The position numbers were made by a program, and so were the translations under genes. Below, in pieces: positions 54,812-64,000 of a stretch of DNA of 64,000 bases. Position 1 is the stretch's first letter, and the number at the start of each line of letters is the position of its first letter. Under the pieces are notes generated by a model that searched no databases, was not told the origin of the DNA, and saw nothing but the letters and a program-made list of their open reading frames with translations. Origin of the DNA: Streptomyces sp. WMMB 322 (GTDB taxonomy: Bacteria > Actinomycetota > Actinomycetes > Streptomycetales > Streptomycetaceae); contig NZ_FMHI01000021.1 of the NCBI RefSeq assembly GCF_900090145.1, positions 1,213 through 65,212 of the forward strand. The letters run 5' to 3'.

Positions 54812-57800
54812 ATGACTGTCAGCATCCCGTCCGGCACCGAGCTTCCCGCCGGGAGTCTCCTCGACATCCTCCGCGTGCGGACCGAACAGGCGCCCGGGGC
54901 ACCGGCGTTCAGTTTCCCCGCATTCGACGAGCGGTCGGGGCGTCCGCTGCCCGCGGGCGGTCTCACCCGCGCACAACTCGACGCCAGGGCACGGGCGGTG
55001 GCCGCGACGCTTCAGCACAGCGGCGCGGGGGGCGGGCGCGTCCTGCTGCTGCTCCCGCCCGGACCGGACTTCGTGGCAGGCCAGTTCGGCTGCTACTACG
55101 CGGGCGCCTGCGTCGTCGCCTGCGCACCCCCGAAAGGCGCACCCGACACCGTCCAGGGCGAGCGGTTCGTCCAGATCGGCCTGGACGCGGACGTCGCCGC
55201 CGTGGTCTGCCAGGCCGGCCGCAGCGGGGAACTGCACGCCGCCTGGCGGGAGTCGGGCGTGGCGGACGTGCCGTGGATCGAGGTGGACGGCGAGCTGGCC
55301 GACCCGGATCTGTGGACCGCGCCGAGGGTCGCGGGCGGAGATCTGGCGCTGATGCAGTACACCTCGGGGTCCACCGGCTCACCCAAGGGCGTCATGGTCT
55401 CCCACGACAACCTCCTCGAACAGCTGCGGGTGTTCCGCGACTTGGCGGAACTGCCCGACGGCGCCGAGGTCGTGACCTGGATGCCCGTCTACCATGCGCT
55501 GGGCATCGCAGGGACCGTGACGATGTCGCAGTTCATCGGCGGACGGTGCACGCTTCTCACGCCGGAGGACTTCGTCGCCGAGCCGTTCCGCTGGCTCAGG
55601 GCGATCTCCGACGCGGAGGCCCCCGTCTTCAGCTGCGGCCCCAACTTCGCCTACGACCGCTGCGTGGAGCATGTGACGCCCGAGCAGCGCGAGCAACTCG
55701 ACCTGAGCCGCTGGCACTCCGCCTTCAACGCCGCCGAACGCATCCAGGCCCGTACCGTCGAGGCGTTCACCCGTACCTTCGCCCCGCACGGTTTCCGCCG
55801 CGAGGCGTGGTTCCCCGGCTACGGGCTCACCGAGGTGACCCTCGGCATCAGCGGCAGGCGCAGCGCCGACCCGCTGGCCCTCTCCCTCGACGCCGCCGAG
55901 CTGGAGAAGGGCCGGGTACGCCCCGCGGAGGACGGCTCCGGGGCCCGTACCGCCGAACTCGTCGGCTGCGGCCCCGCCCACCCCCGGGTGAGCATGCTCA
56001 TCGTCGACCCCGCGACCCGCAGCGAGTGCCCCCCGGGCGAGGTCGGGGAGGTGTGGGTCAGCGGCGACGTCGTCAACCAGGGCTACTGGCAGCGCCCCGA
56101 ACAGACGGAGGAGACCTTCGCCGGCCGGCTCGAGAACGGTTCGGGGCCGTTCCTGCGCACCGGCGACCTCGCCTTCCGGCACGACGACGAGATCGTGGTC
56201 TGCGGGCGGCTGAAGGAACTCATCATCGTGCGGGGACGCAACATCCACCCGCAGGACGTGGAGGCCGCCGCCCGCCGGGCGCACCCGTCGCTGGCGACGG
56301 CCCCGGCGGCCGCGTTCTCCGTGGACGCCGAGGAAGGCGAACGCCTCGTACTCGTACAGGCCGTTGAGGACCCGGGCGGCGATCTGGACCTGCCGGCCCT
56401 CGGCGCCCGCATCCGGACGGCCGTCGCCGCAGACGAGGAAGTCGAGCCGTACGCCGTGGTGTTCGTCAAGCCCGACGGGATCCCGATGACGGGCAGCGGC
56501 AAGATCCGCCGCACCACCTGCCGCCAGTCGTACCTCGACGGTGAGATCGACGCGCTGCACACCGACATCAGCCGCGCACGCACCGCGGCGCCCGGGCCCG
56601 CCGCGGAGGACACCGCGGCCACTCCGCTGCGGGACATGGCGCTCGCCCTGCCCGACGAGCTGCGCGGCCAGGTGGTGACCGCGGAGGTGCGCCGCCGCAT
56701 CGCCGCGGCCCTGGACACGCCGCAGGACCAACTGCCCGTGGACACCCCGCTCATCGAGCTCGGGCTGGAGTCGCTGCGCATCGTGGAGTTGCGCTACGCA
56801 CTCGGCAGGGACTTCGATGTGTCGCTGCCCATGGCCGACTTCGTGCGGGGCGGCGTCGCGGACGCGGTGACGCGCCTGCTGCGGGGACTCCAGGGCGACA
56901 GCCCCCAGGGCATCGCCTGGCCCGAGGTGACCCCCGACCCGGAGAACCGGCACGAGCCGTTCCCCCTCACGGAGATCCAGCACGGCTATCTCGTGGGCCG
57001 AAGCAGCGCATACGACCTGGGCGGCTCGTCCATCCACCTCTACACGGAGTACGACTGCGCCGATCTGGACCTGGAGCGGCTGCGCCGGGCACTCGACGCC
57101 CTGGTGCAGCGGCAGGAGATGCTCCGCGCGGTGATCTCGGCGGACGGCCGTCAGCGCATCCTGCCCGACGTGGGCGAGGTACCCGTCACGGTCTACGACC
57201 ACCGGGGCTCCGACGAGGCCGCGCTCGACGCGCACTTGACGCAGGTGCGGGAGGAACTGGGCCATCAGGTACTGCCGTTGGACCAGTGGCCGATGTTCGA
57301 CATCCGGGTCACCCGGACCGGCGGCCCCGGCAGCACACGGGCCCGTGTGCATGTGAGCCTCGACCTGCTGGTCGCCGACGTGGCGAGCGTCCGGCTGTTC
57401 TTCCTGGAGCTCGGCGACCTCTACGCCGACCCCGAGGCGCAGCTGCCGCCCCTGAAGGTGTCGTTCCGCGACTACGTCGTCGCCGCGCAGACGCTGCGGG
57501 ACACCGACGCCTACGCCCGTTCCAAGTCGTACTGGCTCGACCGCATCGAGACGCTGCCGCCCAACCCGCAACTCCCCCTCGTATCCGGGGGCCTGCCCGA
57601 GGGCGCACGGCCCGAACGCAAACGGCGCCTCAGCAGACTCGACGCCCCGCGCTGGAGCCGGGTGAAGGAGCGCGCCGCCGCGCACGGCATCACCCCGTCC
57701 GCCGTCCAGCTCGCCGCCTACGCGGCCGTGCTGGGGACCTGGAGCCGCAGCGGCCACTTCACCATCGACGTACCCCTCTTCAACCGGCACCCGCTGCATC

Positions 57801-60800
57801 CCGACATCGACCGGATCATCGGCGACTTCACGTCGGTGACGCTGCTGGAGGTCGATCTGCGTCCCGGCGGCGGCTTCCTCGCCCTCGCCCGGCGCATCCA
57901 GCAGCAGCTCTGGCGGGACCTGGACCACCGGTTCTTCAGCGGAGTCGAGGTGATGCGCGAGATCACCCGCAGCCGCGGCGTCCCCGTCGGCTCCTACGCC
58001 GGGATCGTCTTCGCCAGCGCCCGTGAACAGGGCCGTGACCAGGACTTCCAGCAGGGCGAACTCGGCGCGGACTGGCTGGGCGAGACCGTCCACGCGGTCT
58101 CCCAGACGCCGCAGGTCCTCCTCGACCACCAGGTCTACGAGCAGCGGGGTGCGCTGTCGTACAAGTGGGACGCCGTCGAGGCCATGTTCCCGCCCGGCGT
58201 CATGGACGAGATGTTCGGCGCCTACGACCGGCTCATGCACGCGCTCGCCGACGACGAGGACGCATGGGGACCGCACGGCACGGACCTTCTTCCGTCCGCG
58301 CAGCGGCAGTTGGCGGACGAGGCCAACGACACCGCGGGCGAGTCGCCCGACGAGCTGCTGTGCACCGCCTTCGTGGAACAGGCCGTCCGGCACCCCGACC
58401 GTACCGCCGTGATCGCCTCCGGACGACAGCTCACCTACGGCGAGCTGTACCGGCACGCCTGCCGCCTGGGGCGGCGCCTCCGTGAACTCGGAGCGGCACC
58501 CGGGGAGTTGGTCGCGGTGTCGCTGCCCAAGTGCGTGGAGCAGGTCGCCGCCGTGCTCGCCGTGCATCTCTCCGGCGCCGCCTACACGCCACTCGACCCG
58601 GACCTGCCGGAGGAACGCCGGGCCAGGCTGCTGGCACACTCCGGCGCCCGGCTCGTGCTCACCCCCGCCGGCGGCTCGGGCCTCGACCGTCCCGGGGACG
58701 TCACCGAGGTGCCCGTCGATCTCGACGGCACCGGCGACGACTCGCCGCTCCCCACCGTGCAGCACCCGGACGATCTCGCCTACGTCCTCTACACCTCCGG
58801 CTCCACCGGCGAGCCCAAGGGCGTGGCACAGTCCCACCGTTCGGTGCTCAACACGGTCGCGGACTTCGCCGACCGCTGCGCGCTCACCGCCGACGACCGC
58901 GCACTGGGCCTGTCCGCGCTCAGCTTCGACCTGTCCGTGGGCGACCTCTTCGCCACGCTGCGCAGCGGCGGCGCCCTGGTACTGCCGGAACCCGAAGCCC
59001 TCAAGGAGCCCGGCCGCTGGCTGGAGTTGATGGCCGAGCACCGCGTCACCGTGTGGAACTCCGTACCCGCGCTGATGCGGATGCTCGTCGAGCACGTCGG
59101 AATCCCGGCGGTGTGGAACGGCGCCGCGCACCCCGGCCTCGACGCACTGCGCGTCGTGTGGTTCTCCGGCGACTGGATCCCCGTCGACCTGCCGGGCCGC
59201 GTGCGGTCGATCGCACCGCACGCACGAGTGGTGGCCTCCGGCGGCCCGACCGAGACCGCGATCTGGTGCGTCGCCCACGAGGTGACCGACGACGACGCCG
59301 GCCGCGTGTCCATCCCCTACGGCCGTCCGATGCGCAACCACACCATCGACGTCCTCAACGACCGCATGCAGCCGTGCCCCGTGTGGGTTCCCGGAGAGAT
59401 GTACATCGGCGGCGGCGGCCTGGCCGACGGCTACTGGCGGGACCCGGAACGCACCGCGCAGTCCTTCGTGACCGACCCCGCCTCGGGCCGCCGCCTGTAC
59501 CGGTCGGGCGACCTGGGACGCCGGCTCCCGAACGGTGAGATCGAGATCCTCGGCCGTGAGGACTTCCAGGTGAAGATCCGCGGTCACCGCATCGAACTCG
59601 GCGAGATCGAGGCGGCGTTGCTGCGTCACGACGACATCCGTACGGCCGCGGTCACACCCGTCGGCGACAGCCATGAGAGCGCCCGGCTCGCGGCGGTGTT
59701 CGTCGCCGAAGGCTCCCGCGCGGCCGCGGTGGCGGACGAGGCCCGTGCCCGTGCGGACGGCGGGTCCGGGCCCGCCGCGCACGACGTCTACGACGAGGCG
59801 CTGGGCGACGTCGTGACCGACCCGATGAAGCGGCTCGAATTCAAGGCGCGCCGCCCGGGTCTGCGTACGGATCTCGAAGGAGGCGCACACCCGCTGCCCG
59901 CCGCCCCGCCCTCGGAGCACGAGAGGCGACCCGGCGTGCCGCCCCGCAGGAGCCGGCGCACCTACGGCGCGGGCCAGTTGCCCCTGGCCGCTCTCGGACG
60001 GCTGCTGGAACCCCTGCGCACCGAGCCCGACCCCGGGGGAATGCTGCCGCGCCGCCGCTACGCCTCCGCCGGCGCCCTCTACCCCGTACAGACCTATCTC
60101 TACGTCGCCGAGGGCCGCGTCGCGGGACTGGCCGGAGGCACCTACTACCACGACCCCGACGGTCACCGGCTGGTGGAGGTGCGGCCCGGAGCGCTGCTCG
60201 ACGCGGGCATCCACGCGCCCGACAACCAGGAGACGCACCGCAATGCCGCTTTCGCGCTCTTCCTCGTGGCTCAACTCGACGCCATCGGTCCCCTGTACGG
60301 AAAGCGGGCCCGGGACTTCAGCGTGCTCGAAGCGGGCCTGATGACCCAGCTTCTGGACGACGCGGCACCGGAGAACGGCATCGGACTCTGCCAGGCCGGC
60401 TACTTCCACGACACCGAAGCGCTGCACGCGGCGCTGGAGTTGGGGCCGTCGGCGGATGTCGTCCACGGGCTTCTCGGAGGTGTTCTCATCGAGGAGGACG
60501 GGAGCGGCGGCGGCAGTGCCGGCACCGCCGCGGCTCAGGGCGGGTCGGGCCTGGCGGCCGCTCTCCCCGGGCGGCTGGCGGACGAGCTGCCCGGCTACCT
60601 CGCCACGTCGCTGCCCGGCTACATGGTGCCGGCCACCTGTGTCGAGGTGCCCGAACTCCCGCTGACGCCACGGGGCAAGCTGGACCGTGCCGCGCTGCGG
60701 CGGCTCGCCGAGGAGGCGGGCGGTGCGCACGCCGAAGCGGCAGCGGGCGCCGAGGGGGACGGCGGCGCCGAGAACGAGACGGAGGCGTCGGTCCTCTCCG

Positions 60801-61078
60801 TCTTCCGTGCCGAACTGGGCCCGAGGGCCGCGGTCACGGTCCGCGACCGGTTCTTCGACATGGGTGCCGACTCCGTGTCTCTCGTGCGCGTGCACCGGAC
60901 GCTCCAGGCGGAGTTGGGCCGTGAGTTCCCCCTGATGACCATGTTCGAGCACTCCACGATCCGGCGCCTCGCGGATTTCCTGTCCGGGGCGGGGCCCCAA
61001 CAGGACACCGTGGACGAGGCGTTCGCCCGCGCACGCCGCAGGTCCCGTGGCCGGCGCCCGTCGGGGCGGCATGAGTGA
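54812..61078 (+). CDS. Loading NRPS: FAAL-T-Cy-A(with inserted oxidase)-T
   Basis: The 2088-residue protein starts at an ATG with GGGGAA upstream. Domains by residue: fatty acyl-AMP ligase about 15-590 (YTSGSTGSPKG at 183-193, GYGLTEVTLGISG at 336-348); T1 Ser654 (LGLESLR); heterocyclisation domain about 715-1165 with DLLVADVAS (Asp851, Asp856, Ser859); and A about 1180-1960. An FMN-dependent nitroreductase/SagB-type oxidase of about 220 residues (1675-1893) lies between core motifs A8 and A10 (Lys1956). T2 is Ser2021. The A code reads DLGNWSSIWK, related to the Cys code DLYNLSLIWK but altered at three positions. Expected chemistry is loading of an acyl-AMP, condensation and cyclisation with Cys or a relative, then oxidation to thiazole (or oxazole). 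Confidence 0.92.
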   Translation: MTVSIPSGTELPAGSLLDILRVRTEQAPGAPAFSFPAFDERSGRPLPAGGLTRAQLDARARAVAATLQHSGAGGGRVLLLLPPGPDFVAGQFGCYYAGACVVACAPPKGAPDTVQGERFVQIGLDADVAAVVCQAGRSGELHAAWRESGVADVPWIEVDGELADPDLWTAPRVAGGDLALMQYTSGSTGSPKGVMVSHDNLLEQLRVFRDLAELPDGAEVVTWMPVYHALGIAGTVTMSQFIGGRCTLLTPEDFVAEPFRWLRAISDAEAPVFSCGPNFAYDRCVEHVTPEQREQLDLSRWHSAFNAAERIQARTVEAFTRTFAPHGFRREAWFPGYGLTEVTLGISGRRSADPLALSLDAAELEKGRVRPAEDGSGARTAELVGCGPAHPRVSMLIVDPATRSECPPGEVGEVWVSGDVVNQGYWQRPEQTEETFAGRLENGSGPFLRTGDLAFRHDDEIVVCGRLKELIIVRGRNIHPQDVEAAARRAHPSLATAPAAAFSVDAEEGERLVLVQAVEDPGGDLDLPALGARIRTAVAADEEVEPYAVVFVKPDGIPMTGSGKIRRTTCRQSYLDGEIDALHTDISRARTAAPGPAAEDTAATPLRDMALALPDELRGQVVTAEVRRRIAAALDTPQDQLPVDTPLIELGLESLRIVELRYALGRDFDVSLPMADFVRGGVADAVTRLLRGLQGDSPQGIAWPEVTPDPENRHEPFPLTEIQHGYLVGRSSAYDLGGSSIHLYTEYDCADLDLERLRRALDALVQRQEMLRAVISADGRQRILPDVGEVPVTVYDHRGSDEAALDAHLTQVREELGHQVLPLDQWPMFDIRVTRTGGPGSTRARVHVSLDLLVADVASVRLFFLELGDLYADPEAQLPPLKVSFRDYVVAAQTLRDTDAYARSKSYWLDRIETLPPNPQLPLVSGGLPEGARPERKRRLSRLDAPRWSRVKERAAAHGITPSAVQLAAYAAVLGTWSRSGHFTIDVPLFNRHPLHPDIDRIIGDFTSVTLLEVDLRPGGGFLALARRIQQQLWRDLDHRFFSGVEVMREITRSRGVPVGSYAGIVFASAREQGRDQDFQQGELGADWLGETVHAVSQTPQVLLDHQVYEQRGALSYKWDAVEAMFPPGVMDEMFGAYDRLMHALADDEDAWGPHGTDLLPSAQRQLADEANDTAGESPDELLCTAFVEQAVRHPDRTAVIASGRQLTYGELYRHACRLGRRLRELGAAPGELVAVSLPKCVEQVAAVLAVHLSGAAYTPLDPDLPEERRARLLAHSGARLVLTPAGGSGLDRPGDVTEVPVDLDGTGDDSPLPTVQHPDDLAYVLYTSGSTGEPKGVAQSHRSVLNTVADFADRCALTADDRALGLSALSFDLSVGDLFATLRSGGALVLPEPEALKEPGRWLELMAEHRVTVWNSVPALMRMLVEHVGIPAVWNGAAHPGLDALRVVWFSGDWIPVDLPGRVRSIAPHARVVASGGPTETAIWCVAHEVTDDDAGRVSIPYGRPMRNHTIDVLNDRMQPCPVWVPGEMYIGGGGLADGYWRDPERTAQSFVTDPASGRRLYRSGDLGRRLPNGEIEILGREDFQVKIRGHRIELGEIEAALLRHDDIRTAAVTPVGDSHESARLAAVFVAEGSRAAAVADEARARADGGSGPAAHDVYDEALGDVVTDPMKRLEFKARRPGLRTDLEGGAHPLPAAPPSEHERRPGVPPRRSRRTYGAGQLPLAALGRLLEPLRTEPDPGGMLPRRRYASAGALYPVQTYLYVAEGRVAGLAGGTYYHDPDGHRLVEVRPGALLDAGIHAPDNQETHRNAAFALFLVAQLDAIGPLYGKRARDFSVLEAGLMTQLLDDAAPENGIGLCQAGYFHDTEALHAALELGPSADVVHGLLGGVLIEEDGSGGGSAGTAAAQGGSGLAAALPGRLADELPGYLATSLPGYMVPATCVEVPELPLTPRGKLDRAALRRLAEEAGGAHAEAAAGAEGDGGAENETEASVLSVFRAELGPRAAVTVRDRFFDMGADSVSLVRVHRTLQAELGREFPLMTMFEHSTIRRLADFLSGAGPQQDTVDEAFARARRRSRGRRPSGRHE

Positions 61079-62159
61079 GCCGCACCATGCGCCGGGGGCG
61101 GCGGCGCGTCCGCGTCGCGGCGTGCCGCTGAGCCGGGTGCCGGACCTCGCCGCGCAGTCCCATGGGGGTGTGCCTTTCGGCTGCGACGTCCGCTGGAGAG
61201 CGGGGCGGGCCTTCGTCGACTCGGTGGCGGGCTTCGCCGTGGCCGTCGCCCTGCATGCCCGCAGGCTTCGCGTGGCGGGCGTACGGCCCGGGAGCGTGGT
61301 GGCAGTGATCAGGCGCAACCATGCCGATCTGCAGGCACTGCTCTATGCCGCGCTGCGCGTCGGGGCCGTGCCCGCGCTGCTGCCTCTGCGGCTCGGCCGG
61401 GACGAACTGCTGGACTGCCTGGGGGCGTTGGACCGTCCGCACCTCCTCCTGGACGTCGGGGGCGTGGTGCGGCTGGACGGCGCGGAGGAAGCGGTGCGCA
61501 GCCGCTGCGGCAGGGTCTTCACGCTCTCGTCGGTGGACGAGTCGACGCAGTGGTGGGCTCCGCCCCTTCCGCACGGTGGGGAGGAGACGCAGCACGGCAG
61601 CACACCGGAACGCCCCGGCACCAGTTCCGGTTTCGGCCCCGGCCCCGGTTCCGGTCCGGACGAGATCGTCACGTACGACATCGCCACCAGCGGCCTGCGG
61701 TTGCTCCTCGGCAGTGAACTGCACACACTCGCACACCAGTTGACGAGCGGGCGCCGGGCTCAGGGACCGGGTGCCGACGCGGCGCACTTCGACTTCTGCA
61801 CCCCCGACGCGTGTGCGACGGTCCTCGGCAGCCTGCTGCACGAGGTGCCGTTCCTCGCGCTGACCCGCACCGAGCCGCCCGCGCTGGAGGTGTTCCTGCG
61901 CGACCACCGGCCGGTCTCGCTGGAGGCGCCGGCCGAAGTCCTCGCGTCGTGGGCGCCGTTGGCGTCCGCGCCGACGATGCCTTTCTCCTCGGTGCGCAGA
62001 TTCGTCGCCAGCGACGGCCTGCTGGACCGGCGCACGGTCCGCACGCTGCTCGGCGCGTCCGCCGCGCGCCGCCCCTTCTTCGTGCAGCGGGACGCCCGGC
62101 GGAAGCAAGTCGTCTGCGTACAGGGCGGGTTGCCTGCGCCTGCTCGCCCCGTCAGATGA
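61071..62159 (+). CDS. Degenerate, truncated acyl-adenylating enzyme relative
   Basis: The ATG at 61071 overlaps the NRPS stop by 8 bp (ATGAGTGA), so the gene is translationally coupled. The 362-residue product aligns with the N-terminal half of ANL enzymes: residues about 50-125 (LRVAGVRPGSVVAVIRRNHADLQ and ALRVGAVPALLPLRLG) mirror core A1-A2, and EVFLRDHRPVSLEAPAEVLASW mirrors the helix before A4. The phosphate-binding A3 loop (TSGTTGxPKG) is replaced by DIATSGLRLLLGSEL. The YGxTE, TGD and A10 Lys motifs are absent, as the protein stops near A5. It is therefore unlikely to adenylate anything. It may be a structural partner, a chaperone of the loading protein, or a pseudogene with an intact frame. 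Confidence 0.72.
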   Translation: MSEPHHAPGAAARPRRGVPLSRVPDLAAQSHGGVPFGCDVRWRAGRAFVDSVAGFAVAVALHARRLRVAGVRPGSVVAVIRRNHADLQALLYAALRVGAVPALLPLRLGRDELLDCLGALDRPHLLLDVGGVVRLDGAEEAVRSRCGRVFTLSSVDESTQWWAPPLPHGGEETQHGSTPERPGTSSGFGPGPGSGPDEIVTYDIATSGLRLLLGSELHTLAHQLTSGRRAQGPGADAAHFDFCTPDACATVLGSLLHEVPFLALTRTEPPALEVFLRDHRPVSLEAPAEVLASWAPLASAPTMPFSSVRRFVASDGLLDRRTVRTLLGASAARRPFFVQRDARRKQVVCVQGGLPAPARPVR

Positions 62160-62985
62160 AGTAGGACACGACGGGGTCGGTGTCGCCGCCGGAGCGCAGG
62201 TACGCCGAGAACCGCTCCTCGTGCACCCGGTGGGTGAAGTTCCAGGTGAGGGAGACGCTGTCCTGGAGCGCGACGGCCGTGTGGTACCAGCCCTGCGGGA
62301 TGAAGATCGCGTCGCCGGGCGACAGGACCTCGTCGAGCACCGGGGCGGCCTCCCGCCAGCTGGGGAACCGGGCCTCGTCCGGCTCGTCGACGTCCACCGT
62401 GCCGCCCTCGCCGTCGGTGAGCAGCTCGCCTGCCTCCGGCGGATACATGATGAAGCGCTTCTCCCCCGTCACCTGGCACAGGCACGCGTCGCTCGCCCAC
62501 GGGTCGACGTGCAGCCGGGTGCGTCCGCCCTTGCCGCACACGAAAAGGCCCCTGGCGGGGAACGGGTCACGGGTGGCGTCGAGCCGCCCGGCTGCGCGCG
62601 GGAAGATGTAGTCGCCCTCGGGCAGCCACGACGGCACGGCCCAGTCGTCGGCCAGCTCCTCGAACGCGTCGTCGGCCGTGATCATCTGGTCCTCGCGCTG
62701 CCGGGTGAACCAGCGCAGATACGGCGGTATGGGGGCGGGGTCGTCGTGCCCGGTGTGGGTGTCGACGTAGTCGGCGAAGGTGACCAGTTCCTCGAGCTCG
62801 AAGAGCGTGTCGAACAGCGGCACTTCGTAGTCGCCGAAGCGCTCCTTGAGCGACTCGATCTCCCAGGGCGGCGGCGTTTTCCAGCCGTTGAGGGTTCCCC
62901 TGACCACCACGGGCCTGCCGGGCCGCAGATGGTTGTCGAGAAAGTCCGCCGCAGTGAGCGAGTCGACCACGTGAGAGCATGGCAT
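62152..62985 (-). CDS. JmjC/cupin-like Fe(II)/2-oxoglutarate oxygenase
   Basis: The 277-residue cupin_8/JmjC protein starts at an ATG with GGAGG upstream. It has the iron motif RLHVDPW (His159, Asp161) and a distal His235 in IPQGWYHTAV. LRPGRPVVVRGTLNGWK at the N-terminus and CQVTGEKRFIMYPP are typical of this class. It probably hydroxylates an amino acid or peptide and may tailor an NRPS substrate. It is convergent with the degenerate ligase (8-bp overlap of 3' ends) and divergent from the MFS gene. Confidence 0.85.
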   Translation of the reverse strand: MPCSHVVDSLTAADFLDNHLRPGRPVVVRGTLNGWKTPPPWEIESLKERFGDYEVPLFDTLFELEELVTFADYVDTHTGHDDPAPIPPYLRWFTRQREDQMITADDAFEELADDWAVPSWLPEGDYIFPRAAGRLDATRDPFPARGLFVCGKGGRTRLHVDPWASDACLCQVTGEKRFIMYPPEAGELLTDGEGGTVDVDEPDEARFPSWREAAPVLDEVLSPGDAIFIPQGWYHTAVALQDSVSLTWNFTHRVHEERFSAYLRSGGDTDPVVSYFI

Positions 62986-63323
62986 GCGCGCCTCCGTACG
63001 TCTTCTTGGCCGAGGCCCGAGGGCCTGTCCGGCGGTCTCCGGCGGAACCGGCCCTGGCCCGGGGGCTGTTGCACGCACCGGCTGCGGCACGTCACCCCGT
63101 GCGTGAGAATCTACGGCGCGAAACCGCACTGTCCCGTAGCCGCCGAGGGCGCCTCTTCTTCTTGACCACAGTGCGAGGTCCGAGGTCCCCGGACGGCGTG
63201 ACCGATCGGGCACCCGGTTCGGTCGCTCTTTTGTGACTGTCCTCAAGTCCTGTGCTGAGTACGGTCGTTGGTGCATCACGGCCACCGGCCTCGACCGCCT
63301 CGTCCTCACGCTACGGAGAGACA
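62986..63323. promoter_or_regulatory. Divergent promoter region of oxygenase and exporter
   Basis: About 338 bp between the divergently transcribed oxygenase and MFS transporter, so promoters for both are expected. An arm of the dispersed repeat (GGGCCTGTCCGGCGG, 63021-63035) lies near its left end. No operator could be assigned. Confidence 0.5.
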
Positions 63324-64000
63324 TTGGGACAGCCGCGCGGCACCGCACGCACGTGGGCGCTCGCCGCCCTCTGTGCGGCCCAGTTCATGTCGATGCTCGA
63401 CAGCACGGTGGTCAACCTCGCGATGCAGAGCATCCGCAGGGACCTCGACGCCGGTGTGTCGGGGCTCCAGTGGGTCGTCGGGGCATATGTGCTGGCGTTC
63501 GCCTGCCTGCTGCTGACCGGCGGCTCGCTCGGCGACCGGTACGGCCGCAAGCGGATGTTCCTGTCGGGCCTGACGGTCTTCACCGGCGGCTCCCTGCTGT
63601 GCGCGGCGGCGCAGTCCCTGCCGACTCTGGTGCTGGGAAGGGTTGTTCAGGGCCTCGGCGCGGCACTGTTCGTGCCGACCACGCTGGCCGTACTCACCCA
63701 TCTCTTCCCCGAGGCGAAGGAACGGGCCCGCGCCATCGGCGTCTGGGCAGGCGTCTCGGCCCTGGCCCTGCCACTCGGTCCGCTTCTCGGCGGCCTCCTG
63801 GTGGACGGCTTCGGCTGGCCGAGCGTGTTCCTCGTCAACGGGCCGGTCGGCCTCGCCGCGCTGGCGGTCTCGTACCGGGCGCTGCCGGAGACGCCGGTGA
63901 CGCGGAGACCGCTGGACCTGCCGGGTCAGGTGCTCGGGATCTGCTGGCTCGGGGGCGTGACCTACGCGCTGATCGAGGCGGAGCAGGAGGGCTGGGGCTC
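63324..64000 (+). CDS. MFS exporter, DHA2 (EmrB/QacA) family, partial
   Basis: The gene runs past the right edge; 225 codons are present. Visible signatures are MLDSTVVNLAM in TM1 (motif D1) and LLTGGSLGDRYGRKRMFL (motif A). A LGRVVQGLGAALFVPTTLA segment and GPLLGGLLVDGFGWPSVFLVN (motif C region) mark a 14-TM drug:proton antiporter. The likely start is the TTG at 63324 behind GGAGAG. The first ATG at 63387 would cut into TM1. It is a good candidate for product export or self-resistance. Confidence 0.86.
   Translation, partial: MGQPRGTARTWALAALCAAQFMSMLDSTVVNLAMQSIRRDLDAGVSGLQWVVGAYVLAFACLLLTGGSLGDRYGRKRMFLSGLTVFTGGSLLCAAAQSLPTLVLGRVVQGLGAALFVPTTLAVLTHLFPEAKERARAIGVWAGVSALALPLGPLLGGLLVDGFGWPSVFLVNGPVGLAALAVSYRALPETPVTRRPLDLPGQVLGICWLGGVTYALIEAEQEGWG

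Noticed and set aside
54342..54815. Frames across 54195-54815 with 12-residue repeats (TALVRDEHAPAR on +, CVFVPHKCRAGG on -) that could be read as a repeat peptide
   Set aside because: The repeat is explained by the 36-bp DNA duplication; no start with a ribosome binding site and poor composition.

Overview
The window is high-GC actinobacterial chromosome, most likely Streptomyces or a close relative. Evidence is the near-universal G/C at third codon positions, frequent GTG starts, a monomeric NADP isocitrate dehydrogenase, a WhiJ-type XRE/DUF397/ATPase locus and Streptomyces-like secreted proteins. No rRNA, tRNA or CRISPR array was recognised.

Positions 1-29,000 are mostly mixed chromosomal genes. 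They include a cut-off IPT/Ig-repeat secreted protein (minus strand), an orphan ABC solute-binding lipoprotein, and a three-gene plus-strand operon at 4096-7871. That operon encodes a HalD/BesD-like Fe(II)/2-oxoglutarate oxygenase, a SAM methyltransferase and a carnitine-type acyltransferase. Next come a TetR regulator divergent from a glutaryl-CoA dehydrogenase-like gene with two operator-like palindromes, a methyltransferase, icd with a very strong terminator, an orphan YefM-like antitoxin and a class V aminotransferase. A Gly-rich zinc-ribbon membrane protein follows, then a 190-bp inverted-repeat element whose ends supply both flanking stop codons, an adenosine deaminase, and a WhiJ-like locus with a 253-bp tandem duplication of the DUF397 gene. 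The rest of this part is a VOC protein, a D-Ala-D-Ala carboxypeptidase, a GH18 lipoprotein, a beta-helix protein, an ICL/PEP-mutase family enzyme, a PI-PLC-like membrane protein and a CPxC membrane protein.

From about 29.1 kb to the right edge lies a hybrid NRPS/PKS biosynthetic gene cluster. Its minus-strand operon runs from 52155 down to 29099: panD, PKS-NRPS (KS-AT-T-Cy-A(Cys)-T-E-like), NRPS (C-A-T), NRPS (C-A-T-C-A-T-reductase), FAD monooxygenase, acyl-CoA dehydrogenase and type II thioesterase. Between and beyond are a tryptophan 2,3-dioxygenase (+), a methyltransferase (-), a loading/heterocyclising NRPS (FAAL-T-Cy-A with an inserted oxidase-T, +), a degenerate acyl-adenylating-enzyme relative (+), a JmjC/cupin oxygenase (-) and a DHA2-type MFS exporter (+, cut by the window).

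Read together, the assembly line is predicted to activate a carboxylic acid as acyl-AMP, condense and cyclise it with a Cys-like residue, oxidise the ring to an azole, and extend with malonyl-CoA without beta-keto reduction. It would then add a second cysteine as a thiazoline, add three more residues, and release the chain reductively as an aldehyde. The azole-ketide-thiazoline-peptide aldehyde is inference from domain order. The order of the FAAL protein before the PKS protein is assumed, not shown. I do not recognise the cluster as a specific known pathway. No pathway-specific regulator, phosphopantetheinyl transferase or MbtH-like gene was seen in the window.
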